From Rodentibacter caecimuris (GTDB lineage: Bacteria; Pseudomonadota; Gammaproteobacteria; Enterobacterales; Pasteurellaceae): 64,000 nucleotides of DNA. The DNA lies in the NCBI GenBank assembly GCA_001998905.1, contig MLAA01000035.1, positions 89,951-153,950 on the forward strand, written 5' to 3'. The position numbers and the translations under genes were made by a program. Below are positions 39,827 through 49,599 of the stretch, piece by piece. A model generated the notes under the pieces. The model saw only the letters and a list, made by a program, of their open reading frames with translations. It was not told the DNA's origin and searched no databases. Positions within the stretch are counted from its first letter, which is position 1; the number at the start of each line of letters is the position of its first letter.

Positions 39827-41422
39827 TTATACCGCATAAAAGATCGGGACAATAAATAGTGCTACTAAAGCAGCAATAATACCGTAAACAGTCATTGGAA
39901 CGACAGTTTTCTTAATAATCGTCCCTTCCTGTTTATCAATATTCAATACTGAACTCACCGCAACGATATTATTGATACAAACCATATTCCCCATTGAGCC
40001 GCCTACAGATTGTAAAGCTAAAATCAAACTCGCAGAAAGACCTGTTAATTCTGCCGTCGATAATTGAACACTACCAAAGGTCAAGTTGGAAACGGTATTT
40101 GAACCTGAGAAAAAAGCCCCTACCGCACCAAGGTAAGAAGCAAATAATGTCCAATATTCACCAGTAGCTCGAGCAAAACTCTGACCGATAATCTTAACCA
40201 TTGAATTATCACCGCCGACAAGCATTAAGTTCACCATAATTAATGCGCCAACTAATGCAAAAAATGGATTCTTAGACTGCTTTAGGCTAGCTACAAAGAT
40301 ATTTTTAGTTTTTGATATTGATAATGCAAATACTGGAGCAGCAATTAATACAGTAACAACAAAAGGAATTAATGCTGGTACATAAAGTAATTTATAGCTA
40401 GAAGTAATTGACGTCCCAAAAATATTTTTCAGACTAAAAATCAAACCATAACTAATATCAAATAGACCTAATGATCCCAATTGTACGCTAAACCAAGAAG
40501 TTGCATCATTCATCATTGCCTTAAACGGTAGCTGTTGAATTCGCGTTACAATTAAAATTAAAATTAGCAACCCCGTTGGAAAAAGAGCCTTAACCACTTG
40601 AGTACTGGATACAGCAGAGGCATCTAATGTATTTTTTACTTTCTCTAATCCAATTCCTCGATTGGCAACCAATACTGATACGAATAAACCGATTGCCCCA
40701 CCAACTAAAGATGGGAATTCATAATTGACTTGAGCTAGTAGGAAATATGGAACGACACAAGCAAAAATACTAATATAAATGAAAATCAAGTTTTTACGGA
40801 TCTCATTCCAGCTAACAATGAGGCTTAATGCCATCAAAGGAATAATCAATGCAGCAAATGTATGGATAAAGGCCGTCATTGAACCAATTTCAAGAATTTG
40901 ACTTTCAGCTAGTTTCAACGGTCCAAAACCAAACCAAGTCGGCGTCCCCACCGCACCAAATGAAACAGGAACAGAATTCATTACCAAAGCCAACATCGCG
41001 ACTCTCAACGCTGGAAAACCTAACCCGACTAAAATAGGTGCCGCAATTGCAGCCGGAGTACCAAAACCACTCGCACCTTCAATCATAAAAGCAAATGCCC
41101 AGCCGATAATCATAATTTGAGCAACAGGATTAGAGTTAATATTACCTAGCCATTTGCGTAATGTATCCGTTGCACCCGACACTTCAGAAAAACGATTGAA
41201 TAAAATTGCTCCGAAAATGACAGTAATAGGAGTCTGGACAGCAATGAGTGCTGAAGCAATATTTGCACTCACAACTTGAATATCTGTACCGAAAAATATT
41301 AATTGGATAATTAAAACGACTACGGCGATCCAAGGTAAAGCTAAATAAGAAGGAAGAGCATTGCGTTTTACCATTAAATAAATCAGTAACACAATAGGAA
41401 AGATACTAAGAAATAGAGCCAT
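39827..41422 (-). CDS. lctP: L-lactate permease
   Basis: A 531-residue permease of the LctP family with about 12-14 membrane helices. Signature segments IEGASGFGTPAAIAAPILVG and VMNSVPVSFGAVGTPTWFGF are visible, as are FFSGSNTVSNLTFGSVQ and LQSVGGSMGNMVCINNIVAV near the end. It imports lactate with protons for LutABC. ATG 41422 follows a GGGGGGC site. A consensus CRP site lies 86 bases upstream. Confidence 0.93.
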   Translation of the reverse strand: MALFLSIFPIVLLIYLMVKRNALPSYLALPWIAVVVLIIQLIFFGTDIQVVSANIASALIAVQTPITVIFGAILFNRFSEVSGATDTLRKWLGNINSNPVAQIMIIGWAFAFMIEGASGFGTPAAIAAPILVGLGFPALRVAMLALVMNSVPVSFGAVGTPTWFGFGPLKLAESQILEIGSMTAFIHTFAALIIPLMALSLIVSWNEIRKNLIFIYISIFACVVPYFLLAQVNYEFPSLVGGAIGLFVSVLVANRGIGLEKVKNTLDASAVSSTQVVKALFPTGLLILILIVTRIQQLPFKAMMNDATSWFSVQLGSLGLFDISYGLIFSLKNIFGTSITSSYKLLYVPALIPFVVTVLIAAPVFALSISKTKNIFVASLKQSKNPFFALVGALIMVNLMLVGGDNSMVKIIGQSFARATGEYWTLFASYLGAVGAFFSGSNTVSNLTFGSVQLSTAELTGLSASLILALQSVGGSMGNMVCINNIVAVSSVLNIDKQEGTIIKKTVVPMTVYGIIAALVALFIVPIFYAV

Positions 41423-41507
41423 AAGCCCCCCATTAAAATAACTAAAATAAATCCGCACCTGATTCTAGAGAAATTAATATGATAAAAAAAGGAAAATGTT
41501 ACTATTT

Positions 41508-41523
41508 TGTGAAATTTATCACA
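41508..41523. promoter_or_regulatory. CRP site upstream of lctP
   Basis: TGTGA-AATTTA-TCACA is a perfect match to the CRP/cAMP dyad. It is centred about 94 bases before the lctP start, suitable for activating the lactate genes when sugar is low. Confidence 0.75.
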
Positions 41524-41600
41524 CTTTTAAAATTAAATGGCTAAATTGTAATCTTTAAACAAAAATTAAATTACATTTTTAACATTTAGAGGGATAAAGA

Positions 41601-41642
41601 ATGCTTAAACTTAGTGATATTTCCGCTCTTGAGCAAAAATAA
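41601..41642 (+). other. 13-codon ORF with a good ribosome site
   Basis: MLKLSDISALEQK then stop, with AGAGGGA seven bases before the ATG. A weak hairpin ATAAGGAT...ATCCTTAT follows. No plus-strand gene lies downstream, so it is not an obvious leader peptide; it may be the stump of a lost gene. The rest of 41459..41753 holds the CRP site and an uptake signal at about 41721. Confidence 0.25.
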
Positions 41643-41753
41643 GATAAGGATACAACCTAGTGCATCCTTATAAATTAAGTCAATCTTACTTTGTATATTC
41701 TCTATAAATAATGAAAATTTTGACCGCACTTTATTTAATTTAACAAGACGATA

Positions 41754-42980
41754 TTAAATTTCCAACAATAATCTTGTCGGATCTTCTAATAGCTCTTTAA
41801 TCGCGACAAGAAAACCGACAGACTCTCTACCATCAATTAAGCGGTGATCATAAGATAACGCAAGATACATCATCGGACGAATAACGACTTGCCCATTGAC
41901 AGCAATTGGACGCTCTTTAATCGCGTGCATTCCTAAAATCGCACTTTGTGGCGGATTGATTATTGGGGTAGACATTAATGAACCGAATACACCGCCGTTA
42001 GTAATAGTAAAATTACCACCGGTTAAATCTTCTACTGTTAATTTTCCGTCTCGTCCTTTTTCAGCCAGCACTTTGATTTGCTTCTCAATCTCCGCCATTC
42101 CGAATTTATCGCAATGACGTAACACAGGTGTTACTAGCCCTCGTGGTGTCGAAACAGCGATACTAATATCAAAATAATTGTGGTAAATAATATCTTCACC
42201 ATCAATTGAAGCATTAACCTCAGGATAACGTTTCAAAGCTTCAACAACTGCCTTAATATAAAAAGACATAAATCCCAAACGAACACCATGTTGTTTTTCA
42301 AATTTCTCGCCATACTGTTTACGCAAATTCATAATTGGCTGCATATCTACTTCATTAAATGTAGTCAACATCGCTGTGCTATTTTTTGCTTCTAATAACC
42401 GCTCTGCAATCCGCTTGCGCAGGCGTGTCATAGGTACTCGTTTTTCAGCACGAGAATGATAGGCTACGGTACTGATCGTATTTTGTTCTGTTGCCAGCGA
42501 TTCACGAGTTTGCTGAATTTTCTTTTTCTCAACTTCGCGTAAAACATCTTCTCGGGTTAAACGTCCACCAACACCGGACCCCTCAATATTTTCCACATTT
42601 AAATCATGCTCAGCAAGTAAACGGCGAATCGCAGGTCCTTGATCTTCTGCGTGCTGATGAGTATTTACAATTATTGCATTTTTTCCATCTTCCGCCGTGT
42701 CTTCATTTTTAGGTAATTCAGGCGAACTGATATCCCCGTTCTGCGGGGCAGAAATTTTACCTAAAATTTGTTTACTTAATACGGTTTCACCTTCAGATTG
42801 CAAAATTTCAGTCAAAATACCATCACAACTTGCCGGTACCTCTAATACAACTTTATCCGTTTCAATTTCGACTAAAACATCATCGCGTTTTACCGAATCC
42901 CCTACTTTTTTATGCCAAGTTGCGACCGTTGCATCCGCAACAGACTCAGGTAAATCCGGAACAAGAATCTCAGTTGTCAT
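41754..42980 (-). CDS. sucB: 2-oxoglutarate dehydrogenase E2, dihydrolipoyl succinyltransferase
   Basis: A 408-residue E2 core protein. One lipoyl domain, with the modified lysine in [13 protein letters not shown] near residue 43; a peripheral subunit-binding domain ([20 protein letters not shown]) near 112-131; and the C-terminal catalytic domain with the His-Asp motif in [18 protein letters not shown]. It transfers succinyl groups to CoA. It follows sucA with a 70-base gap that contains an uptake signal. Confidence 0.95.
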   Translation of the reverse strand: MTTEILVPDLPESVADATVATWHKKVGDSVKRDDVLVEIETDKVVLEVPASCDGILTEILQSEGETVLSKQILGKISAPQNGDISSPELPKNEDTAEDGKNAIIVNTHQHAEDQGPAIRRLLAEHDLNVENIEGSGVGGRLTREDVLREVEKKKIQQTRESLATEQNTISTVAYHSRAEKRVPMTRLRKRIAERLLEAKNSTAMLTTFNEVDMQPIMNLRKQYGEKFEKQHGVRLGFMSFYIKAVVEALKRYPEVNASIDGEDIIYHNYFDISIAVSTPRGLVTPVLRHCDKFGMAEIEKQIKVLAEKGRDGKLTVEDLTGGNFTITNGGVFGSLMSTPIINPPQSAILGMHAIKERPIAVNGQVVIRPMMYLALSYDHRLIDGRESVGFLVAIKELLEDPTRLLLEI

Positions 42981-43050
42981 ATATTTTCCTTTTTAATGTA
43001 ACCATTGAAAAAATTTGTTTGTAAAACTCTCTAAAAAATGACCGCACTTT

Positions 43051-45858
43051 TTATAGCATTAATGCATCTTCAACCAGTTGTTTTTGCTGCTTAATATGCA
43101 AAGACATATAACCTACAGCTGGCGATGCAGATGCCTGTCTGCCAGCATACTTCAATTTTACAGTTTCGGGAATTGAAGCCTCAAAATTATGCTTGCTGCT
43201 ATACCAAGCTCCCTGGTTTAACGGTTCTTCCTGACACCATACATAATCGGTTACATGAGCATAAGGCTCGAGTGCAATTTTCACATCATCGTGCGGATAA
43301 GGATAAAGCTGTTCAATTCTGATAATAGCAACATCCGTTTGCTTATTCGCTCGGCGTTGTTCTAATAAATCGTAATATACTTTACCTGAACAAAGCACCA
43401 CTCTTTTAACATTTTTCGGTTCTAAATCATCGATTTCTCCTATAACGTTTTGAAATTTTCCATTAACCAATTCTTCTAATGAAGAAACAGCAAGAGGATG
43501 TCTCAATAAAGATTTAGGCGAAATTGCAATAAGCGGACGACGCATTTTTCTCAAGGCTTGACGGCGCAGCATATGATAAACCTGCGCAGGCGTAGAAGGG
43601 ATACAAACTTGCATATTTTGCTCAGCACAAAGCTGCAAATAACGTTCTAAACGAGCAGAGGAATGTTCTGGGCCCTGGCCTTCGTAGCCATGTGGGAGTA
43701 ACATGACTAAGCCACACATTCTTCCCCATTTTTGCTCACCAGAACTAATAAATTGATCAATAACAATTTGCGCACCATTTGCAAAATCGCCAAATTGCGC
43801 TTCCCAAATTGTTAATGTTTTAGGATCTGTCGTCGCATATCCGTATTCAAATGCTAACACAGCCTCTTCTGACAATACCGAATCCCATACTTCAAAACGT
43901 CCTTGGTTAGCATGTAAATGAGTAAGCGGCACATAGCCTGTTCCATCATTTTGATTATGCACTACAGCATGACGATGGAAGAAAGTTCCACGCCCGGCAT
44001 CTTCTCCTGAAAGACGGACATGGTAGCCTTCGTCTAACAATGTCGCATAAGCCATTGTTTCAGCCATCCCCCAATCAAGCAATTTCTCACCGTTACTCAT
44101 CAACTTACGATCTTTATAAATTTTCTCTACTCGAGAATGAGCCTTTAAACTTTCGGGATAATCACTGATTCGATGAGCTAATGTCAAAAATCGCTCTTGC
44201 GGAAATTGGCTTTCATAAGGCGAAGTCCAGTCATAATTTAAATATTGTAACCAATCCATTTTAGCGGAATCCATTTCACGCCACTCTGCAACAACGCGCT
44301 CGCCGTTATCCAAAGCATCACGATATAGATTAATCATTTCGGTTACTTGTTCTTCACTCACTACGCCTTCAGAAATCAAGCGATCGGCATAAACTTTACG
44401 AGGCGTCGGGTGTTTTTTGATGATACTGTACATCATCGGTTGGGTCGCTAAAGGCTCATCTGCTTCATTATGCCCGTGGCGACGATAAGAGATTAGATCA
44501 ATAAAAATATCCCGCTTAAATAATGAGCGGTACTCCACGGCCATTCTAGCGGCAAAAGCGACAGCTTCCGGATCGTCGCCATTAACGTGAATAATTGGCG
44601 CTTGAATCATCTTCGCAATATCTGTGCAATATTCTGTAGAACGGGTATCATTCGGATTAGATGTAGTGAAACCAATTTGATTATTAATCACAATACGAAT
44701 AGAACCGCCTACACGATAGCCTCTCGCATTCGACATATTTAATGTTTCCTGAACGACCCCTTGCCCCGCTACGGCGGAATCACCATGAACAGTTACTGCA
44801 AGTACTTTATCGTGTTCTTTATCATTAATGCGAGCTTGTCTGGCTCTAACCGAACCGATCACCACTGGACTGACAATTTCTAGGTGAGAAGGATTAAATG
44901 CTAAAGTAAGGTGAATATGACGATCATCAACAGCGAAATCCGAAGAAAAACCTTGGTGATATTTCACATCGCCTGTACGATCTCCAATATGTTTACCAGC
45001 AAATTCATCAAATAGATCCTCTGGTTTCTTTCCTAATACGTTAATTAACATATTTAGGCGTCCTCTGTGCGCCATTCCCATTACGACATCAGACATTCCC
45101 TGCCGGCTGGCATGTCGGATAATTTCTTTCATCAACGGAATAAAAGCATCACTTCCCTCTAGTGAAAAACGTTTTGCTCCCGGGAATTTCGCTCCTAAAT
45201 AGCGCTCTAAGCCGTCTGCAGCAGTAAGTTCTTGTAAAAAATTGATTCTTTCTTGAGGAAAAAATAATGGCTGATTTAATACGCTCTCAATTTTATTTTG
45301 CAACCATGTTTTCTGTTCCATATCTTGAATATGCATAAATTCAAGACCGATAGATCCACAGTATGTTTTTTTCAACATTTGATCTAATTCGCCAAGCTTT
45401 ATCGTATCCCGCTGATAAACATAGTGATTAATATTAAATGTTTCATCAAGATCTTGCTCATTAAAACCATGATAGCGATAATCTAATTCCGGTACAGTGG
45501 AAGTTTTCCAACGATAATAATTAATCGGATCTAGCTTCGCCTCAAGATGTCCTCGAAATCGGTAAGCGTTGATAAATTGTAAAATTTTAACTAATTTTGC
45601 ACTAGCCTCAGGATCGATCACTGTAATCGCTTCATTACCAGCCTCTCGTGCCAAACGTCGGAAATAATCTTTTATAGGAGAATGAGGTTGCTCAAGTGCG
45701 GTCGTTTTTGGAAAGGAATTAAAAATTTGTTGCCAACTTTCATCGACAGAAAGGGGATCAGATAAGTAGCTTTCATATAATTCTTCAATATAGGATTGAT
45801 TTGATCCGCCTAGAGCAGATGAAGAAAGCCATTCATCAAAAGCGCTTTTTTGTTGCAT
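43051..45858 (-). CDS. sucA: 2-oxoglutarate dehydrogenase E1
   Basis: A 935-residue thiamine-dependent decarboxylase of the TCA cycle. Landmarks: the N-terminal MQQKSAFDEWLSSSALGGSN, VMGMAHRGRLNMLINVLGKK, IHVNGDDPEAVAFAARMAVE and RRHGHNEADEP in the thiamine site, LPHGYEGQGPEHSSARLERY in the second half. ATG 45858 has AGGTGG five bases before; the GTG at 45867 overlaps that site. A CRP-like site lies about 115 bases upstream. Confidence 0.95.
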   Translation of the reverse strand: MQQKSAFDEWLSSSALGGSNQSYIEELYESYLSDPLSVDESWQQIFNSFPKTTALEQPHSPIKDYFRRLAREAGNEAITVIDPEASAKLVKILQFINAYRFRGHLEAKLDPINYYRWKTSTVPELDYRYHGFNEQDLDETFNINHYVYQRDTIKLGELDQMLKKTYCGSIGLEFMHIQDMEQKTWLQNKIESVLNQPLFFPQERINFLQELTAADGLERYLGAKFPGAKRFSLEGSDAFIPLMKEIIRHASRQGMSDVVMGMAHRGRLNMLINVLGKKPEDLFDEFAGKHIGDRTGDVKYHQGFSSDFAVDDRHIHLTLAFNPSHLEIVSPVVIGSVRARQARINDKEHDKVLAVTVHGDSAVAGQGVVQETLNMSNARGYRVGGSIRIVINNQIGFTTSNPNDTRSTEYCTDIAKMIQAPIIHVNGDDPEAVAFAARMAVEYRSLFKRDIFIDLISYRRHGHNEADEPLATQPMMYSIIKKHPTPRKVYADRLISEGVVSEEQVTEMINLYRDALDNGERVVAEWREMDSAKMDWLQYLNYDWTSPYESQFPQERFLTLAHRISDYPESLKAHSRVEKIYKDRKLMSNGEKLLDWGMAETMAYATLLDEGYHVRLSGEDAGRGTFFHRHAVVHNQNDGTGYVPLTHLHANQGRFEVWDSVLSEEAVLAFEYGYATTDPKTLTIWEAQFGDFANGAQIVIDQFISSGEQKWGRMCGLVMLLPHGYEGQGPEHSSARLERYLQLCAEQNMQVCIPSTPAQVYHMLRRQALRKMRRPLIAISPKSLLRHPLAVSSLEELVNGKFQNVIGEIDDLEPKNVKRVVLCSGKVYYDLLEQRRANKQTDVAIIRIEQLYPYPHDDVKIALEPYAHVTDYVWCQEEPLNQGAWYSSKHNFEASIPETVKLKYAGRQASASPAVGYMSLHIKQQKQLVEDALML

Positions 45859-46444
45859 ATTTACCACCTGATTTCACTATGGGCCTATAAAATCCTTACG
45901 CATATTATATCACCAGATATTACCAACAATCATACGTTAATTGTTTCAATCCTATAATATTGTTACAAATTTGTGATCTAGTTCATAAAAATATTACAAA
46001 AATAACAATTCACATATTTTTCATGCCGATCGCTATTTTCATCATTTAGCCAAATCATTATTTCTACGAATGTCAATCATCGTATTAGTCGATAAACAAA
46101 AGTGCGGTTGATTTCTTTGATGTTTTTGAATCTGATAAAACCACCTGAAATTTTTACCGCACTTTCTCATTTTCTATCAATATTTTTCTTCAGCATACTT
46201 CCTTATTTATATTCATGACTAAAATTGACGGTGAATTAGTACGAAAGCACATTCGGGTATTGATTAAATTTTTATAAAAAAGTCTTGACCAATCTTATTA
46301 CTCAACTATGCTTTACAATATTGATGATAAAAGTTCGAGATATTTAAAAGTTTTTCTTTCATTTAGTAAGCATATAGGACTTTAATATTAAGCACTCTTT
46401 CAGAAAATGAGCATTTGGCAACTTATATTGACCTAGTTTTACCT
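45859..46444. other. sucA upstream region
   Basis: No gene seen. TGTGA-TCTAGT-TCATA (45972..45987) resembles a CRP site. An inverted pair of uptake signals at about 46100 and 46158 could form a long stem. TTGACC...TATGCT at about 46286-46314 looks like a plus-strand promoter without a gene behind it. Confidence 0.45.
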
Positions 46445-47080
46445 TTATATGTTAAGAAAAGGGTTAGTCTGTTTTTCGCGTCCTATAGTCGTGTAGGGAC
46501 CATGCCCTGCAACAACGACAATATCATTATTTAACTTGAATAACTTATCACGAATCGAGGATATTAACGTTTGATAATCCCCCCGAGGAAAATCCGTTCT
46601 ACCAATACCACCTTGAAATAAAACATCGCCAGTAAACGCAATTTTCTTACTATGTTCAATAAAACCAATGTGTCCCGGCGTATGTCCGGGTAGATGCAAA
46701 ATTTCGAAATTCAAATCACCTATTGTCAAACTATCTCCCTCTTTTTCAAACCAGTGATCCGGAGTAAATGCATCAATATGTGCTAACCCAAATCGCTGAG
46801 ACTGTAACGGCAGACTTTCAAATAAAAAAAGATCTTCCGGTTGAGATCCCCAAATCTCTACATTAAATGCTCGTTTCACCTCGGTTGCCGCGCCAACATG
46901 ATCTAAATGTCCATGAGTCAACAAAATATGAGTTAAATTCAATCCTAATTCTTTAACTCGAGCAATCAGTTTCTCGGCATCCCCACCTGGATCAATAATT
47001 GCAGCATTCTTTTTATCATCCCAGATTAATGAGCAATTTTGTTGAAATGCCGTTACTGGAATAATTTCAATATTCATCAT
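46445..47080 (-). CDS. Glyoxalase II-like metallo-beta-lactamase hydrolase
   Basis: A 211-residue enzyme of the YcbL group (HI1663-like from memory). The zinc motif is THGHLDHVGA near residues 55-64; further ligands are in HLPGHTPGHIGFIEHSKKIA, FTGDVLFQGGIGRTDFPRGD and AGHGPYTTIGREKQTNP. YcbL enzymes hydrolyse S-lactoylglutathione in vitro. The gene is one of several envelope or stress genes in the sucA-to-letB block. Confidence 0.85.
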   Translation of the reverse strand: MMNIEIIPVTAFQQNCSLIWDDKKNAAIIDPGGDAEKLIARVKELGLNLTHILLTHGHLDHVGAATEVKRAFNVEIWGSQPEDLFLFESLPLQSQRFGLAHIDAFTPDHWFEKEGDSLTIGDLNFEILHLPGHTPGHIGFIEHSKKIAFTGDVLFQGGIGRTDFPRGDYQTLISSIRDKLFKLNNDIVVVAGHGPYTTIGREKQTNPFLNI

Positions 47081-47101
47081 GATTTATAATCCTTAATTCA
47101 A

Positions 47102-47130
47102 ACAAAACCGCACAAAGAAAGTGCGGTCAA
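47102..47130 (-). terminator. USS-pair terminator after mepK-like gene
   Basis: ACCGCAC (47105..47111) pairs with GTGCGGT (47119..47125) with a seven-base loop; minus-strand transcripts continue into TTTTGTTTG. Confidence 0.7.
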
Positions 47131-47183
47131 AAATATTGGTATATTTGGTATCTGTGCAAATGTTACACAGATAGCCTATTTCT

Positions 47184-47744
47184 TTAACTGCCTAACCAAG
47201 TACGAACACTACCCGTATCAATATGTATAAAATTACTACGAGGGTAAAAACCAACTCCGCCAGCATGTAATCCTTCCGCTGCTCGCTTAACTTTAGTTAA
47301 TGGCGACGCTTCAATACGAAAATCTATAGCCTGCCCTTTCATATGTAAGCTATTCTTAGCCACTCCCCGGCTTTGTCGACTGCGCATCGCATTGGTTGCT
47401 GGCGAGCGGTAACCACAAATAATTTGAATTTCAGTATTGCGCATCCCCAGAGAGGATTGAATACGATAAAGTTGAAGGAACAATTTCGGATCCATTCTAT
47501 GAACTTGGTTAGTTCTCTTATCCCGCATAAAATGATCTAATTGTCTCAATATATTTGCCGAAAAACCTTTATTTGGTGAAAATTCTGCACTTAATCTTTC
47601 ACCAGTATTAATATTACGAAAACTTAATATTCTTGGTTTCGGTGTAGAAACCATTGCTAAAACCGAATTTGGCAATAGGCTAGCCCCTAGTATTGCGCCT
47701 CCTAAAGAAAGCCATTTTCTGCGGCTATAATCCATCTTACTCAT
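47184..47744 (-). CDS. mepK: MepK/YcbK-like murein endopeptidase (DUF882)
   Basis: A 186-residue periplasmic protein with a twin-arginine signal (SRRKWLSLGGAILGASLL). The peptidase_M15-like core shows IICGYRSPATNAMRSRQSRG, HMKGQAIDFRIEASP and VGFYPRSNFIHIDTG, with the metal-binding His/Asp in HMKGQAIDFR and the second His in FIHID. E. coli MepK cuts mDAP-mDAP crosslinks made by L,D-transpeptidases; the L,D-transpeptidase gene is close by. Confidence 0.85.
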   Translation of the reverse strand: MSKMDYSRRKWLSLGGAILGASLLPNSVLAMVSTPKPRILSFRNINTGERLSAEFSPNKGFSANILRQLDHFMRDKRTNQVHRMDPKLFLQLYRIQSSLGMRNTEIQIICGYRSPATNAMRSRQSRGVAKNSLHMKGQAIDFRIEASPLTKVKRAAEGLHAGGVGFYPRSNFIHIDTGSVRTWLGS

Positions 47745-47769
47745 AACATTATTCTCTAATTTATAAAAT

Positions 47770-48006
47770 TTACACTATTCTAATCAAGTGTGGCGCTCTC
47801 TCATAGCGATATAGATCGCGCATAATATAATCTTGCTTTACTGATGACACTGAAACCGATATCTCTGAAAAGTGAGGAGCTTGAGACTCTAATCCCTCAA
47901 GCTCTAACGAACAAAAGGCAAGTGATATATCGGGTAACAAGGCTGTACCGCACAATATACCTGCGAAGCCCAAATATTTACGACGATTATTATCAATTTG
48001 ATTCAT
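47770..48006 (-). CDS. Truncated paralogue stub of the MepK-like protein
   Basis: A 78-residue ORF whose N-terminus (NNRRKYLGFAGILCGTALLP) parallels the twin-arginine signal of the adjacent mepK-like protein (SRRKWLSLGGAILGASLLPN). The remaining 45 residues show no DUF882 motif. It could be a small exported protein or a decayed tandem copy. It starts between the L,D-transpeptidase and mepK-like genes on the same strand. Confidence 0.45.
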   Translation of the reverse strand: MNQIDNNRRKYLGFAGILCGTALLPDISLAFCSLELEGLESQAPHFSEISVSVSSVKQDYIMRDLYRYERAPHLIRIV

Positions 48007-48070
48007 TACCTAACCTCAGGTTATTGAACATTAAAATATCTGACTAATAAACTTTATATAGGTTCTCATA

Positions 48071-49540
48071 TTAAAGATATTTTTTCACTGTAAACCAATT
48101 AATATAATTTAAGTCTGGCAGTCTATCATATTTATAAATATCCGGTAACGTATTTATTTTTCCGTTATCTACCCAGGCTGTTACATAATATAGAAACACT
48201 GGATTATCCGAACGAATCTGTGCCGAAGTCGTTTTTTTACTTTCAAGTACCAAACGTTTTCGCTCATCCGACCAACCTGCCTCTTTAAGTAATACAGAAG
48301 CAAGCTGATCTGATTTTTCCACCCTGACACAACCGGAACTAAGCGCTCGATCTTTACGACTAAATAATCCCCTACTCGGTGTATCATGTAAGTAAATCGC
48401 ATCAGAGCTAGGCATATTAAATTTATAGTTGCCTAAAGCGCTATCTCCTGCTGCCTGACGAATATGGTAAGGAAAGTTTTTTCCAATATTGTTCCAATCT
48501 ATAGAATACGGATCAACAGCGCGACCTTTACTATCTATAATTGTATAATTATGAGAAGCCGCATAGCTTGGATTATTCCGCATCTTCGGAACAATATCTT
48601 CGTTAATTAAGCGTCGAGTCGGATTCCATGGTGGGTTAACCACAACATTGCTTAATTTACTATACATGACTGGAGTACGCCGCGAATCTTTACCGACAAT
48701 AACTCTTGAATCTAACATTAATTGCCCATCGCGATAATATTCCAGACGATAGCTTGGAATATTAACAAAAATCCCATTTTGAAAATCAGGAATAACCCGT
48801 AGACGTTGTGCATTAATCGCCAATTTATATCCGGTATTTGTTAAGCCCGAGGAAGAAATCTGCTGGGCTAATACTTCAATCGTTTGTTTATATAATTTGT
48901 TTTCCGTTGATAACGAGTTAATAAAGTTTAAAAGTTCATTATTTTTAACCGCACTTAGCCATTGACGAATATCAGACTCACTTGGTTGCTTGGCTTTATA
49001 GCTATGACTATAAAGCCAATTTTGAGCAAATTCATTAACATTTTTAGCATAATAAAAGTAGTCTAGAAAAGCATCTGTTATCAAGACATCATAAACCAAA
49101 CCACCTACATTTTCCGCTTTACTGATTATTTCTAAAGATTGTGCCGAGCGTTTTGAAATACCACTAGCAACTATTGCGGCATACTCCCGTAAGAATTGTC
49201 TTTTAGCCAAATCATCTTGCCAAATTAATTCATATTTATTTTCTGCATAAAGCTTTGCCAAAAGCGACTTAAATTGTAAATTTTGCTCACCGATTTCGTG
49301 AGTCAAAGACATCTCTAACATAGCCTGTTTTTCTGCTGCCAAACGAGTTTGATCAGCCTTAATTTCTTGCTCCAATCTGGCTCGCTCTTCCGGAGTATAT
49401 TTAGACCAGTCAATATGTTGCTCCAATAATGACCTCTTATCGCCGGTTAAATCTGCCAAAGCACAACCGGACAATAATAAAGAGGCAATAATAGATGCCG
49501 ATATTGAGGTAAGCTTAACTGTGTTTTTCAACATTCCCAT
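48071..49540 (-). CDS. ldtD: L,D-transpeptidase, YcbB/LdtD-like, with lipobox
   Basis: A 489-residue murein crosslinking enzyme. The N-terminus has a lipobox (ASLLLSGC), so it is probably membrane-anchored. The YkuD catalytic block is IYLHDTPSRGLFSRKDRALS then SGCVRVE near residues 385-410, with the nucleophile Cys in SSGCVRV. VVVNPPWNPTRRLI and a long helical N-terminal part match the YcbB type rather than short Ldts. It would form the mDAP-mDAP bonds cut by the MepK-like protein. Confidence 0.87.
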   Translation of the reverse strand: MGMLKNTVKLTSISASIIASLLLSGCALADLTGDKRSLLEQHIDWSKYTPEERARLEQEIKADQTRLAAEKQAMLEMSLTHEIGEQNLQFKSLLAKLYAENKYELIWQDDLAKRQFLREYAAIVASGISKRSAQSLEIISKAENVGGLVYDVLITDAFLDYFYYAKNVNEFAQNWLYSHSYKAKQPSESDIRQWLSAVKNNELLNFINSLSTENKLYKQTIEVLAQQISSSGLTNTGYKLAINAQRLRVIPDFQNGIFVNIPSYRLEYYRDGQLMLDSRVIVGKDSRRTPVMYSKLSNVVVNPPWNPTRRLINEDIVPKMRNNPSYAASHNYTIIDSKGRAVDPYSIDWNNIGKNFPYHIRQAAGDSALGNYKFNMPSSDAIYLHDTPSRGLFSRKDRALSSGCVRVEKSDQLASVLLKEAGWSDERKRLVLESKKTTSAQIRSDNPVFLYYVTAWVDNGKINTLPDIYKYDRLPDLNYINWFTVKKYL

Positions 49541-49563
49541 TCCTTTAAAAATAATAATAAATA

Positions 49564-49592
49564 GACCGCACTTTAAATTTTATCGTGCGGTC
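49564..49592 (-). terminator. USS-pair terminator after prc
   Basis: GACCGCAC pairs with GTGCGGTC (49564..49571, 49585..49592); the minus strand continues TATTTATTATTATTTTT. The left arm is a full uptake signal. Confidence 0.8.
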
Positions 49593-49599
49593 AAAAAAT

